Assembly: GCA_016212515.1 (NCBI GenBank)
Contig: JACRFZ010000087.1
Location: forward strand, 124,001-188,000
DNA length: 64,000 bases
Direction of reading: 5' to 3'
From: Candidatus Melainabacteria bacterium
GTDB taxonomy: Bacteria; Cyanobacteriota; Vampirovibrionia; Obscuribacterales; Obscuribacteraceae
Both the position numbers and the translations under genes were made by a program. The notes under the pieces were generated by a model. That model saw only the letters and a program-made list of their open reading frames with translations, did no database searches and was not told where the DNA came from. Below are positions 9,286 to 18,594 of this stretch, piece by piece. The stretch's first letter is position 1; each line of letters opens with the position of its first letter.

Positions 9286-12200
9286 TCAGTAGCGGTCTCT
9301 GCCACCACCGCCGCCGAAGCGACGCATCTGGTCTTGCAGATGGTTGAGAATGACATCGGCGGGCACCGGCGTCTTCTCGGCATACCCCACTTGACCATTG
9401 GCTCCGCGCCGTGGCACTTCGCGAGGACGGAAGCGAGGATCGAGGCGAACTTTGTCCACGTAGTCCTTGGTGAGATAAGGCTGGCCGAATGCCTGGGGAT
9501 CGGCCATGTGCGCTTCCACAATGCACTGAGAAGTGTAGACGGCGCCGTAGTCAATGCTCTTCGCATCCCAACGAGGATCGGCGTCCTGCATATCCTGAAC
9601 GATTTGCACATCGGCGGTGGTGACGCTGTCGGCACCCATGGCATTGGAGGCAATAGCCACCTGCGGCAGAGAGTTAGGATTGGTGGAGTAGGACTGAATG
9701 GCAGTAGCCATGAGATTGGGATTCTGAATATCCTGCCAGCTCATACCGGTAGCCTTGAGATCTGCCACCACATTCTTAATCAGCTCAGGAGCAGAACCAC
9801 CGAAGTACTGCAGAGCAGAACTGACGGCCGCAGCCTGGACATCGGCATAACTGGAACCAGGAGCGCCGTTGTCGCCTATCTCCACATCGACGGTGACGTT
9901 ATCAGTACCGCCCTGGCCGCCGCCCATATTCTGAACGGAACCAATCTGCACCTGACCCTGGCTGCTACCCACATTTTGACCGGGCATGCGCACCGACATG
10001 GAACCCAGGTTCTGACCGCCGGCAGCATTGGTGTGGGTACGTACGTTCACATTGGTAGCATTGCCGGGCATCTGCACATTGCCCACATTGAGCGAGCCGG
10101 GGTTTATGTTGGGCATCGCCTGAGACTGGCTGGGAGGGTCCATGAGAAGATCCATCTCGGCATTATTATAGCCGCCGCCACCACCTACGACACTACCGGT
10201 AACGCTGGTGGAAACCGGACCGCTGCCCATATTGACGTTGCCGCCACTGCTGGCACTCGAAACTGTTTGGCTGCCCATATTGATGCTGCCACCGCCGCCG
10301 CCGCCGCCACCACCGGAGCTGACCAGGCGCTGCACCACTGCCGTGCCGGTCTGCAGAGCATTGTAAGCACCCACATAATCTTCCGGTCGACCGCCGGCCG
10401 GCACCATAGAGACCACCTGGTCGATGAGAGGCGCATTGCGGCACACTTCCACATCGCCCGTAGCGAGAGTGAGGGCACCCACGCAGTTCACCACTTCCGG
10501 CGTCATCGCCTGAGCGTGGTGGGCGTACCAGCTATCTCTCACCATCGAGTGAGTGCCATCCGGTATGGCGGCATTGGCTTTGGAATCTATATAAGCGGCG
10601 CTACCACGGATGGCGGCACCCCTCAACCAGGGCTGCGCTTTCAATACAGCCATGTTGGCGGCACAAGCCCTGTTTAGCGGGTTGATGCCGATACCATTCT
10701 GGATCAGGGCTTCGGTAGCCGGCTGCAATCTCCAGCTCCAACCTGACTCAGGCGTAGCGTCGGTGGTCATAATGTGCACGGCTTCAGCCTGCCTGTCGTC
10801 ATCCATGACGCCGTATCTGTTTTCGAGGAACTCGGTGTAGGCATTGCCTTTCTCACCGCTGATATAAGCCTGAGAACCAATAGCGGCGTGCTTGGCCATG
10901 GAACGGGCAAATCTTTGCTTGGCAGCAGCAGTCTGTGTCCATGAGCCGCCGTTGTAGGCGAGAATACCGGCGGCAACTCTTTCAAGAGCGCCCTGGGGTT
11001 TGTGTTCGCCTGCCTCAATGGCTGACATCCTGGCTGCGTCATAGGCTTCCGCGTCAGAACTCATCAGTTCACCGAAGGAGCCGGCCATGATACCCATGGC
11101 TTTCTGCTCGGGAGTGGCACTCTCGTCGAAGCGGTAGTGCATGACGTGACCCTGGCTATCGTAAACGGCATAGTTATTACCGGTGCCGGAACGTCCAATG
11201 GTGGCGCCCTGAGCCAAACGGATATTGGCCGCAGCTACCCTCATCGGTACCTTGTTGTAGCCGGCCTGGTTGAAGCCTTCAATCACATCGGGATTGGAAG
11301 GAGGCGGAGTCGGTGCGCCGCCGCGATTGGGTCCATTAGCAGGCGGAACAGTGCCGCCGGAATTGAAGCCGCTGCCGTTTCCACCACTGCCGTCATCACC
11401 ACCGTCACCGCCATCCATAGTGGTGAAGCGCGCCGGGGGCTGACCGCCGTTGTTGCCGCCGCCACCCACTTGAGCCTGGGTGAAGATAGTCTCAGGAGCA
11501 GCCGGACCAGTCTGACTGCCGGTTCTGCCTGCACCCACCACGCGAGCGTTGACGGTCTGACTGCTCTGTTGGCCCTGCCGTGCGGCATTGATGCCGGAAT
11601 TCACACCGGCCACTCCGGCCGCTACATCGGCGGGATTGATGCCGCCTTGTTGCTGCTGAACAGTACCAGGCTGAGCGGTATTCTGAATGGTGGCGGAGGT
11701 CCGGCCTTGCATACCGGAGGCATCAACGTCCTGACCGGCATCAACGCTATTCACATTGAAGGCGGAAGGCGGAACCACAGGAATGCCGCTGGCGCTAGCA
11801 CCCGTAGCCGTAACGGGAGACTGTACGTTAGCATTCAAATCGCCACTACCGCTCGGAGAAACAGTCGTGTTGACACGACCCTGGTTGGTGAGGCGTGCAT
11901 CCACAGTGCCGGCAGCCTGTTGTCCGAGTTTGTTTGCTGCAGCTACTATTCCGGCACCGGCAACAGCAGCTCCGGCAATATCACCGGGGTTCAAACCGGC
12001 GGTAGGCTGCTGAACGGTTTGCGTGTTCACAACACCGGAGTTGTTGATCGTAGCGGCGGTTCTACCGGGTGTGAGGCTGGCATCAGCGCCCTCAAGGCTT
12101 GCACCATCAGGGGTGACGTTGACGCCGCCAACTTGCGGCATTCCCGTGCCGGTCTGGACAACCGGTTGACCGGTAGTGGGATTGATCTGCGCGTTGAGAT

Positions 12201-15200
12201 TGGTATTTTGATCGCCACCGACATTGACACCAGTGGGGTTGACTCTGGTCTGATTAGCAAGACGGGCATCAACATTGGCAGCCCCTTGCTGAGTCAACTT
12301 ACCGGCGGCAAGATTGGCACCGGCGTTAACGGCAGCGGCACCGGCGATATCGCCGGGGTTGAGACCGGCATTAGGTGTAACGACAGACTGGTTGTTTCCG
12401 GCAGCAGCAGTATTGGTTATGGTGGCAGCGGTTCTGCCAGGACTTAGAGTAGCATCAGCCCCTTCAAGATTAGCCCCATCAGGTGTGACGTTCACACCAC
12501 CTAACGGCGGGATGCCGCTGGGGCTTACCGCAGCCTGTCCGGTCTGACCTTGGCCCAGGTTGCCGGTGAGGTTAGCGTTGCCGTCAGCACCGGGTGTCAC
12601 ACCTGTGGGCGACACACGCGTACTCTGATTAGCCAGTCGCGCATCAACAGTATTGCCGCCCTGTTGATTCAGTTTACCGGCGGCAAGATTGGCACCGGCA
12701 TTGGCGGCGGCACCAGTGATATCACCGGGATTGAGACCGGCATTAGGTGTTACTACAGCCTGGTTAACGCCGGCACCTGTGTTGGTGATTGTGGCAGCGG
12801 TTCTGCCTGGACTTAGAGTAGCATCAGCTCCTTCAAGATTGGCACCATCGGGGGTGACATTCACGCCGCCTACCTGCGGCACCCCGGTAGGGTTAACCAC
12901 CGACTGACCATTACCTTGGTTAGGATTGAGGTTACCGGTTAAGTTGGCGTTGGCATCAGTGCCCGTGGGAACACCAGTGGTCGAAACTTTTCCACCTTGA
13001 CTGGTCAGTCGCGCATCAACGGTATTGCCGCCTGGCTGGGTCAATTTATTTGCAGCCACACCAAGGGCTGCGCTGGCGGCCGCTGTAGAAGCTATATCGC
13101 CGGCATTGAGACCGGCTCCAGGCGTCACTTGTTGCTGATTGGCGCCGCCGGTTGTGTTAATCGTAGCAGCGGTTCTACCCGGATTGAGAATAGCATCGGC
13201 ACCTTCAAGATTGGCTCCATCAGGGGAAACATTCACACCACCGACAGGAGGAATGGCATTAGCAGCACCACTAACAGGCTGACCTGCTGTATTTAACTGG
13301 CCCGTAACATTCGTAGTGACATCACCGCCGCCTGCAGATGCAACATTCTTGCCGCCGGCAGTCTGCTTCTGGTCAACAGTGGCGGCACCTTGAGTCAGTT
13401 TGGCTGCAGCCAGACCGGCAGCGGTACCAAGACCGGCAGCAGTGACAACGTCTTTGGTGTCGAGTCCACCGCCCGGTGTAGCTGACTGATCAGCCTTGCC
13501 GGTGCTGTTGGCGGTGTTCAATGCATTTCCGCGCACCTGTTGCAAGGGCGCACCAGGGTCTCCGTCAGGGGCGATATCACTGTTCACAGCTACGGTAGTG
13601 GGATCGGCAGCGCCTCTGGAAATATTCTTAGCCGCGTCACCAAGAGCAGCAGAAGCTGCCGGCGGCACCACGGGCTTACCGTCTTTGTTCGGGCTCTCGC
13701 CGGGCTTACTGACCAGATTGCCTTTCACATCGGTGGTCACCTGACCATTGAGCCCCTCGGTGCCGGGAGCCCGCAGAGAGGTTTTCTGTCCGGCAGCATC
13801 CGGTCCGGTCACACCGGTGCCGGCACCTTTGACACCACCCTCGGTGCCACCGCTCTTCAAACTATTCAAGGCAGCAGCAGCCGCCGCTGCAGAACCGGCC
13901 GTGCTGGCAGGGTCGCGCTCCACTTCCACGTCCATCTCGGCATTCTTACCGCCGGTGGGACCAGTAGCTGTCTTGTCGGCCCCCTTGGGAAGCGCATTGG
14001 CCAGGTCACCCGGCTTCAAGTCTTTGCCCACATTGGCAGCAGCAGCCGCCGCCGCAGCGGCAGCATTAGTGGCAGTACTACCATCCTTACCTTTTTCTTG
14101 CAACTTAGCATCGACACCAGTGCCGGGAACGGCACCTTCCTTACCTTCCAGCTTGGAATTGGCATCCTTGCCGCCGGGTACACCGGTGGCCGATTTCAAG
14201 TCTTTGGAGTCGGGATTGACGGCTCCCTTGCCGGCGCCATTCGGTCCGGCATTATTCTGATCTTTGAGAGCTTTGAGCGCTTCAGCCGCTTGCTGAGCGG
14301 AAAGATCACCCTGCCTACCTTGCTCGTCTTTAGCTCCAGGGGTCTGACCGCCGGTCAGACCAGGAGCCTGGGCCGCAGCCATGGCAGCAGTCAGACCACC
14401 GGCAACAGCGGCCGTGCCGAGCCCGGTCTTGGCCGCATCTGCGGCAGCATTAGCCAGCGTGCCTTCCTTACCGGTCTTGGGAGGAGTGGGGATGGTGGTA
14501 CCATCACCCTTGGCTCCGGTAGGATTGAGACCGGCATCTTGAGCGGCTTTCGCTCCGTCCGGTCCGACTCCGGTGCCGTCCGGCTTACCGGTAAGAGGAT
14601 TGATACCCTTGCCTGTGGGCGGAATGGGATTGCCGTTTTTGTCGAGTTTGGTGCCGTCCGGGCCGGTCTTGGGGCCCTTCGGTCCGATGGGATTGAGGGG
14701 CTGGCCGCCCGGATTGTCAGGACCCTGCCCGGGTACCTTACCGGTGCGCTCCGCTTCCCTCTTGTTCTTGAGCAGTTCTTCGTTGTTTACACCCTGGGGC
14801 ACATTCAAATCTACGCCCTGGGATTTAGGGGAACCCTTGGCACCGGCATAACCAAAGTTACCGACGGCATTGGCCAGGTGCATAGCCCTGTGACCCAGAC
14901 CATTGGTGAGGGCCTTACCGGCAGATAAGAGACCTCCGGTGATAAGACCGGCAGAAATGAAGTCGGACATGGGCGAGATCTGGGCCCTGGCCAGGAAGGA
15001 TGGCACCTGAATCATGATCTGGAGCACGCCGATGGCCATGACGATCTTGCCCCAGGGATTGAAGTTAGAGAGCACCACAATCACCATGATCTTCAACAAG
15101 CCGACCCAGACGAAGGTCCAAAGGCTCACTTCCACAAAAGACCGAACAAATCCGGAGGTGACGTTCTCCGTGTCTGGTGTGGCGAAGAACACCAGGAATA

Positions 15201-16293
15201 TTGGGGCGAACATATACTGGGCACAGAGCAAGCCGGTCTGAATGGCTTTCAATACCAATATATAGACGAGTTGGGCAATCAAGACGCCGCCCACAATCAA
15301 ATAAAGAATCAAGCCCACAAAGGCCACCAGGCTGCCCACCGTACCCAGGATCAAACCGCCGGGACCGGCACCAAGCAAGCCACCGAAGACCTGACCGGCT
15401 ACCGGCGCCGTGGCATTGGCCAGCAGTCCGGCACCAGCCACCAGACCGGCTTTGACGGCGGCAGCCATAGCCGCATCAAGCATGGCCACCTGGTCGGCGG
15501 AATTGAAATAGATAGCCCGAATCATTTCATTAGAGATCTGAATCTCAAAGGCATATATGGTAGGCCAGGCGAGCATCAAACCGGCGGTAAAGATCAAGCG
15601 ACCAACCGCACCCATGAGGTTGCCGCCGCCTCTCCAGGCTGCTTCAGCCCAGTACTTCCAGATACAAAGAATGAAGAGCAGCAAAAGCAAGTCAACGGCA
15701 ATGCCATACATGATGTCGGCGCCTTGACGGATATAAGGCGATATGTCATCAGCCGGACCACCGGAAGCGGCAAGTCCGTTAGTGGCGATGTTGGGATTGA
15801 GTACGAAGATGCGCAAGAATCCAGTCAGGAACTGAACGGCATCGGCTACCCAACCGTTTATAAACTCCGACAACCACTTACCGATAATCTGTCCGATATT
15901 GGCGAAGAAGTTGGAAATGATGTCGTCGCCCCAGAAAGCAGCGAGACCTTCGTAAGTTTCGTTGTAAGAACCAAATGCAGGCCAGAGCTTGGCTTCCACG
16001 TTTTGAGCGACGGCATCCGTATTCTGTTCAGCCTGCTCGCGCACCAGGGTGGTCTGACCCGGTTGATCATAGATGTAGCGAGCTGTAGGGTCTGTATTAT
16101 TGGCATCCTGGCTCAAATCGGTGGTGCTGTTACCGGTGCCCCAATCCTGACCGGGACCAGGAGGCACATAAGTCTGAGCCTGAACGGCACTGCCTGTAAA
16201 CAGGGCGATAACCACTATGAAAGCAGCTATTGCCGACGTCAGACGCCGGGCCAGAGAGACTTTAGCTATGTAGGGTGAGATGCCGTTTTCCAC
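9286..16293 (-). CDS. Giant repeat-extended VirB6/TrbL-like membrane protein
   Basis: A 2335-residue protein. Residues 1-40 form a signal peptide ending AVQAQ. Residues about 190-440 contain five or six hydrophobic helices resembling the VirB6/TrbL channel core. Residues 480-900 are Gly/Pro/Ala/Lys-rich with a polyalanine run near 745. Residues about 930-1580 carry at least four copies of a 124-residue repeat centred on GGVNVTPDGANLEGAD. Residues 1670-1980 form a more ordered region with several Cys. A ten-Gly run (about 1995) precedes N/G/M-rich repeats, and the end is helical and basic. The start is GTG: it aligns with the ATG of the truncated twin upstream, with GTG/ATG-GAAAAC in both. A promoter lies at 16362-16390. 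Extended VirB6 proteins are known in Rickettsiales; this one would be a core component with a large external domain. The VirB6 link is inferred from topology and neighbours. Confidence 0.75.
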   Translation of the reverse strand: MENGISPYIAKVSLARRLTSAIAAFIVVIALFTGSAVQAQTYVPPGPGQDWGTGNSTTDLSQDANNTDPTARYIYDQPGQTTLVREQAEQNTDAVAQNVEAKLWPAFGSYNETYEGLAAFWGDDIISNFFANIGQIIGKWLSEFINGWVADAVQFLTGFLRIFVLNPNIATNGLAASGGPADDISPYIRQGADIMYGIAVDLLLLLFILCIWKYWAEAAWRGGGNLMGAVGRLIFTAGLMLAWPTIYAFEIQISNEMIRAIYFNSADQVAMLDAAMAAAVKAGLVAGAGLLANATAPVAGQVFGGLLGAGPGGLILGTVGSLVAFVGLILYLIVGGVLIAQLVYILVLKAIQTGLLCAQYMFAPIFLVFFATPDTENVTSGFVRSFVEVSLWTFVWVGLLKIMVIVVLSNFNPWGKIVMAIGVLQIMIQVPSFLARAQISPMSDFISAGLITGGLLSAGKALTNGLGHRAMHLANAVGNFGYAGAKGSPKSQGVDLNVPQGVNNEELLKNKREAERTGKVPGQGPDNPGGQPLNPIGPKGPKTGPDGTKLDKNGNPIPPTGKGINPLTGKPDGTGVGPDGAKAAQDAGLNPTGAKGDGTTIPTPPKTGKEGTLANAAADAAKTGLGTAAVAGGLTAAMAAAQAPGLTGGQTPGAKDEQGRQGDLSAQQAAEALKALKDQNNAGPNGAGKGAVNPDSKDLKSATGVPGGKDANSKLEGKEGAVPGTGVDAKLQEKGKDGSTATNAAAAAAAAAANVGKDLKPGDLANALPKGADKTATGPTGGKNAEMDVEVERDPASTAGSAAAAAAALNSLKSGGTEGGVKGAGTGVTGPDAAGQKTSLRAPGTEGLNGQVTTDVKGNLVSKPGESPNKDGKPVVPPAASAALGDAAKNISRGAADPTTVAVNSDIAPDGDPGAPLQQVRGNALNTANSTGKADQSATPGGGLDTKDVVTAAGLGTAAGLAAAKLTQGAATVDQKQTAGGKNVASAGGGDVTTNVTGQLNTAGQPVSGAANAIPPVGGVNVSPDGANLEGADAILNPGRTAATINTTGGANQQQVTPGAGLNAGDIASTAAASAALGVAANKLTQPGGNTVDARLTSQGGKVSTTGVPTGTDANANLTGNLNPNQGNGQSVVNPTGVPQVGGVNVTPDGANLEGADATLSPGRTAATITNTGAGVNQAVVTPNAGLNPGDITGAAANAGANLAAGKLNQQGGNTVDARLANQSTRVSPTGVTPGADGNANLTGNLGQGQTGQAAVSPSGIPPLGGVNVTPDGANLEGADATLSPGRTAATITNTAAAGNNQSVVTPNAGLNPGDIAGAAAVNAGANLAAGKLTQQGAANVDARLANQTRVNPTGVNVGGDQNTNLNAQINPTTGQPVVQTGTGMPQVGGVNVTPDGASLEGADASLTPGRTAATINNSGVVNTQTVQQPTAGLNPGDIAGAAVAGAGIVAAANKLGQQAAGTVDARLTNQGRVNTTVSPSGSGDLNANVQSPVTATGASASGIPVVPPSAFNVNSVDAGQDVDASGMQGRTSATIQNTAQPGTVQQQQGGINPADVAAGVAGVNSGINAARQGQQSSQTVNARVVGAGRTGSQTGPAAPETIFTQAQVGGGGNNGGQPPARFTTMDGGDGGDDGSGGNGSGFNSGGTVPPANGPNRGGAPTPPPSNPDVIEGFNQAGYNKVPMRVAAANIRLAQGATIGRSGTGNNYAVYDSQGHVMHYRFDESATPEQKAMGIMAGSFGELMSSDAEAYDAARMSAIEAGEHKPQGALERVAAGILAYNGGSWTQTAAAKQRFARSMAKHAAIGSQAYISGEKGNAYTEFLENRYGVMDDDRQAEAVHIMTTDATPESGWSWRLQPATEALIQNGIGINPLNRACAANMAVLKAQPWLRGAAIRGSAAYIDSKANAAIPDGTHSMVRDSWYAHHAQAMTPEVVNCVGALTLATGDVEVCRNAPLIDQVVSMVPAGGRPEDYVGAYNALQTGTAVVQRLVSSGGGGGGGGGSINMGSQTVSSASSGGNVNMGSGPVSTSVTGSVVGGGGGYNNAEMDLLMDPPSQSQAMPNINPGSLNVGNVQMPGNATNVNVRTHTNAAGGQNLGSMSVRMPGQNVGSSQGQVQIGSVQNMGGGQGGTDNVTVDVEIGDNGAPGSSYADVQAAAVSSALQYFGGSAPELIKNVVADLKATGMSWQDIQNPNLMATAIQSYSTNPNSLPQVAIASNAMGADSVTTADVQIVQDMQDADPRWDAKSIDYGAVYTSQCIVEAHMADPQAFGQPYLTKDYVDKVRLDPRFRPREVPRRGANGQVGYAEKTPVPADVILNHLQDQMRRFGGGGGRDRY
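11560..13500 (-). repeat. Tandem repeat of about 372 bp inside the giant VirB6-like gene
   Basis: Four well-conserved units have corresponding points near 12088, 12461, 12828 and 13200, a period of about 372 bp or 124 codons. More degenerate units flank them near 11,720 and 13,450. Each unit encodes GGVNVTPDGANLEGADA, PGRTAATI, GLNPGDI, an Ala-rich helix ending in KL, NTVDARL and NLTGNL. The frame is kept throughout, so copy number can change without frameshift. Confidence 0.85.
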
Positions 16294-16361
16294 TTTATTT
16301 CATTCTTCTAGGCAAGAAAAGCAAGGCTCAAGACTGACTTTTCGGGGTGTCTTGTGGAAAC

Positions 16362-16390
16362 ACTTTAGGACGAAAATTAATATCTGTCAG
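16362..16390 (-). promoter_or_regulatory. Promoter of the giant VirB6-like gene
   Basis: Minus strand: -35 CTGACA (16385-16390), 17-bp spacer, -10 TAAAGT (16362-16367), about 70 nt upstream of the GTG start. The truncated twin gene has the same -35 and the same spacing. Both are preceded by a TCCC...GGGA palindrome. Confidence 0.6.
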
Positions 16391-16398
16391 TGTGGTTA

Positions 16399-16416
16399 TT
16401 CCCATCTAGACGGGAA
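16399..16416. promoter_or_regulatory. Palindrome TTCCC-N8-GGGAA, putative activator site
   Basis: TTCCC-ATCTAGAC-GGGAA lies 8 bp upstream of the -35 box of the giant gene. An identical TTCCC-N8-GGGAA pattern occurs at 19387-19404 and a close variant at 17104-17120, each at the same place relative to a promoter. A site just upstream of a -35 box suits an activator. Confidence 0.5.
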
Positions 16417-16428
16417 ATCTGGCAGTTT

Positions 16429-16998
16429 TTAATCTTCCATCACTAAAGTTTTACCACTGTTCCATTGAGAGACAAAATTTGGGTCCGATTGAGAAAAAAG
16501 AGAGGGCTTTGAGGAGACATCGATACGTGAGGAGCACCAGTCTAGATACCGTTTTGCCAAGCAAAAAAAGAGCTGACAGATGTTGACAATCACATTGGAA
16601 GGAACGTCGAAGTCGGAAGAGTAACTGAAAGACGCCATTTCATTCTCATCAGACGCATCCTTAGCAGACCCAGGACAGAGCTTGGCTTCCACCTTTTGGG
16701 CGACGGGATCCGTGTTCTGTTCAGCCTGTTCGCGCACCAGGGTAGTAGGACCAGGAGGGCTTTGAACGCTACCCTGCGTATTTTCAGATGAGCCCGAGTA
16801 TTGAATGGAAACACCGACGCATTCAAATTCATCATAATCCGAACCAGGACCTGGAGGCACATAGGTCTGAGCTTGAACGGGAGTTGCAAGCAGAGAGGCT
16901 CCTGCCAATACAGCAAGAATTAGGGACGCCGGCCGACTTCTCAAAGTTGCCCAGACACTTAAGCCCTTCCAAAATCGGGATAAATTGCGGTTTTCCAT
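16429..16998 (-). CDS. Truncated paralogue of the giant protein's N-terminus
   Basis: 189 residues, a secreted protein with a signal peptide ending PVQAQ. The mature start repeats that of the giant protein: TYVPPGPGxD, then TTLVREQAEQNTDPVAQKVEAKL, nearly identical in both. Similarity fades near residue 130 and the protein stops before the membrane helices begin in the giant. The tail is Ser/Cys-rich (FFCLAKRYLDWCSS) and ends at a normal stop. The second of two adjacent ATGs aligns with the giant's start; the first, at 17001, is also possible. It lies directly upstream in tandem, with a matching promoter. It may be a functional soluble truncation or a decaying duplicate. Confidence 0.7.
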   Translation of the reverse strand: MENRNLSRFWKGLSVWATLRSRPASLILAVLAGASLLATPVQAQTYVPPGPGSDYDEFECVGVSIQYSGSSENTQGSVQSPPGPTTLVREQAEQNTDPVAQKVEAKLCPGSAKDASDENEMASFSYSSDFDVPSNVIVNICQLFFCLAKRYLDWCSSRIDVSSKPSLFSQSDPNFVSQWNSGKTLVMED

Positions 16999-17065
16999 CA
17001 TTCTCAATTTCCCCCCGGAAGAAAAGCAAAGCACAAGAGCACCACAGGGCGCGCCTCTTGCCAAC

Positions 17066-17094
17066 AATTTAAATGCAAACCCCCTCTCTGTCAG
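17066..17094 (-). promoter_or_regulatory. Promoter of the truncated paralogue
   Basis: Minus strand: -35 CTGACA (17089-17094), 17-bp spacer, -10 TAAATT (17066-17071). It aligns with the promoter of the giant gene, including the flanking CACACTGACAGA. About 68 nt separate the -10 box from the start codon. Confidence 0.55.
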
Positions 17095-17103
17095 TGTGAG
17101 AAG

Positions 17104-17120
17104 TCCCAATTAGATAGGGA
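17104..17120. promoter_or_regulatory. Palindrome TCCC-N9-GGGA, variant of the shared site
   Basis: TCCC-AATTAGATA-GGGA lies 9 bp upstream of the -35 box of the truncated paralogue, aligned with the TTCCC-N8-GGGAA site of the giant gene. The spacer is one base longer, so binding may be weaker. Confidence 0.4.
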
Positions 17121-17363
17121 TTCCGGCTCAGTTTAATCTCCAAGCGGGCAATCGGCGGGAGAGAGATTGCCCTCCTCGTTGCCACAAATGAGGCGCAAAT
17201 GAAATTAGTAATAATTTCGTGCATCTTGCTTCTAAATGACGGCAATTAGAACTAATAAGCGAAAAACGACGGAATTTCGCTCACGCCCCTGTTTTGAAAA
17301 AGAGACTACCCAAAGGCACTCCAGGGCAAGAGTCAAAGCATGCTCCCCGGGCGCAATTGTCGG

Positions 17364-17395
17364 CAAAAAAACAGGTCCTCTTGCGAGGACCTGTT
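17364..17395 (-). terminator. Strong intrinsic terminator of the pilin-like gene
   Basis: Minus strand: an 11-bp perfect stem AACAGGTCCTC/GAGGACCTGTT with a 4-nt loop, followed by seven T residues, 31 nt after the pilin-like stop codon. It separates that gene's transcript from the truncated paralogue and giant gene, which have their own promoters. Nothing clear was seen in 17121-17363. Confidence 0.92.
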
Positions 17396-17425
17396 CAATT
17401 TTCTTACTTTTGCGGTTAGTTCCGA

Positions 17426-17854
17426 TTAGAGACCGGCGCCCAGACCACCGAAGTTGTTGATAGCGAAGGTTCCGAGCAGGTGGACGGCAGTAGGTCCGCC
17501 GAATCCGATACCGAGACCTTTGGCTACGTTCATTGCAGATTCACCACCATCACGCTGACCGAAGGCGATCTTCATACCAGCGAGGGAGGACGGAATGGTG
17601 GACAGAGCTGTGACTACGCGGGAGATGTCTCTGGCGGTGTCATAGCCGTAGTCTGCCAACATACCTACTTCGTTCGACTGACCATAACGGGGGTCGACTG
17701 CGGCACCGACTAGACCCTGGGCATGTGCGGCCTGGTCATAAATACCGACTGCCATGAGGACCAGTTGAGGAGCGAGCAGGAATCCCACGCGAGTAGCGAC
17801 TTTGAAGGAGTGAGAAGCTGCGATTTTTTTGGCGAGGGATGAAACTTTAGTCAT
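17426..17854 (-). CDS. Small secreted pilin-like protein (VirB2/TrbC candidate)
   Basis: 142 residues. The N-terminus has a basic region, a hydrophobic stretch (VGFLLAPQLVLMAVGIYDQ) and a likely signal-peptidase site at AHAQ (about 46). The mature protein is about 96 residues, Gly/Ala-rich, with a second hydrophobic segment near the C-terminus (MNVAKGLGIGFGG...LLGTFAI). Size, signal peptide and location fit a T4SS pilin such as VirB2, although the second helix is weaker than usual. An ideal AGGAGG lies 6 nt before the ATG, a TATAAA -10-like box lies at 17877-17882, and a strong terminator follows. This suggests high-level expression as a single unit, as expected for a major pilus subunit. The pilin role is inferred. 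Confidence 0.5.
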   Translation of the reverse strand: MTKVSSLAKKIAASHSFKVATRVGFLLAPQLVLMAVGIYDQAAHAQGLVGAAVDPRYGQSNEVGMLADYGYDTARDISRVVTALSTIPSSLAGMKIAFGQRDGGESAMNVAKGLGIGFGGPTAVHLLGTFAINNFGGLGAGL

Positions 17855-17922
17855 GGAGGACCTCCTAATTGGGTGATTTATAGAGAAAGTTTTGGTTGGT
17901 GTTTGTTGATTGCCAGCGCGCC

Positions 17923-18561
17923 TTAGTGCCTTACGATAGTGCCACTAACAGAGGTGGATGCTCCACCGGCGCCTGAGAACCCGCTCGATTGCGGTACGAT
18001 TGATCCAGGTGCGAAACCTGTATTTCCGTAACTCTGAATTGCGGGTTTGTTGAGTCTTCCAGCATTAGCAGTACGGGCAATGTATTGCGGTTTGATTGGA
18101 GTTCTCAAACGACCATTCACATTTTCGGATGACCGACGTGGCTGGCTCGTAGACTTGGCCGCTGGCAATTGCGGGGCAGTCATTGCTGAGGGAGATGCAG
18201 TCATAGGCTGCATGGGCTTACCGAATGCGGGGTTAAACGCAGTGGTTTGCTGAGGAACAATTTGAGGGAAAAGATTTGTAGCCACCATGGGCTGGGGAGC
18301 GGGAGTCCGCTTTTTCAAAATTGCAGGGTTGACACCGAGGTAGCCACCACTGGTGGGAACAGAACCGCGGCTGACAGTGCCGATGGGACCATTGTAGGTG
18401 CTGGTTCTGGGTGTAACGTCACCTTCCAGTTTGTAGCGATTGACACCGAAGTCGAAGCGCATGCCGCGGTTTCTGGGACCTTCCTGAGCACTAGCGGGCT
18501 CAATGGCGGCAACACCGAGGGAAAGAGTCATTAATGCTAGAAGAAAACTATTCAGTTTCAT
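17923..18561 (-). CDS. Secreted protein of unknown function
   Basis: 212 residues with a signal peptide ending in PASAQ (about 25). The mature protein is Pro/Thr/Ser/Gln-rich, basic and probably largely unstructured, with no motif recognised. The C-terminus is Gly/Ser-rich (GFSGAGGASTSVSGTIV). It lies 33 nt after the Q/N-rich protein gene and 68 nt before the pilin-like gene, so it probably shares the upstream promoter. A T4SS envelope or surface accessory is a guess from context. Confidence 0.6.
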   Translation of the reverse strand: MKLNSFLLALMTLSLGVAAIEPASAQEGPRNRGMRFDFGVNRYKLEGDVTPRTSTYNGPIGTVSRGSVPTSGGYLGVNPAILKKRTPAPQPMVATNLFPQIVPQQTTAFNPAFGKPMQPMTASPSAMTAPQLPAAKSTSQPRRSSENVNGRLRTPIKPQYIARTANAGRLNKPAIQSYGNTGFAPGSIVPQSSGFSGAGGASTSVSGTIVRH

Positions 18562-18594
18562 TTCTTGTCTCCGGATATTTTCCGTTGGGGTTCA

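Noticed and set aside
11560..13500. Repeats considered as CRISPR or a mobile-element array
   Set aside because: The period is 372 bp, there are no unique spacers, and the frame is continuous through all units.
9334..14928. Several plus-strand open frames of 80-460 codons antisense to the giant gene
   Set aside because: They mirror the Gly/Thr/Asn repeat coding of the minus strand and have no independent protein features.
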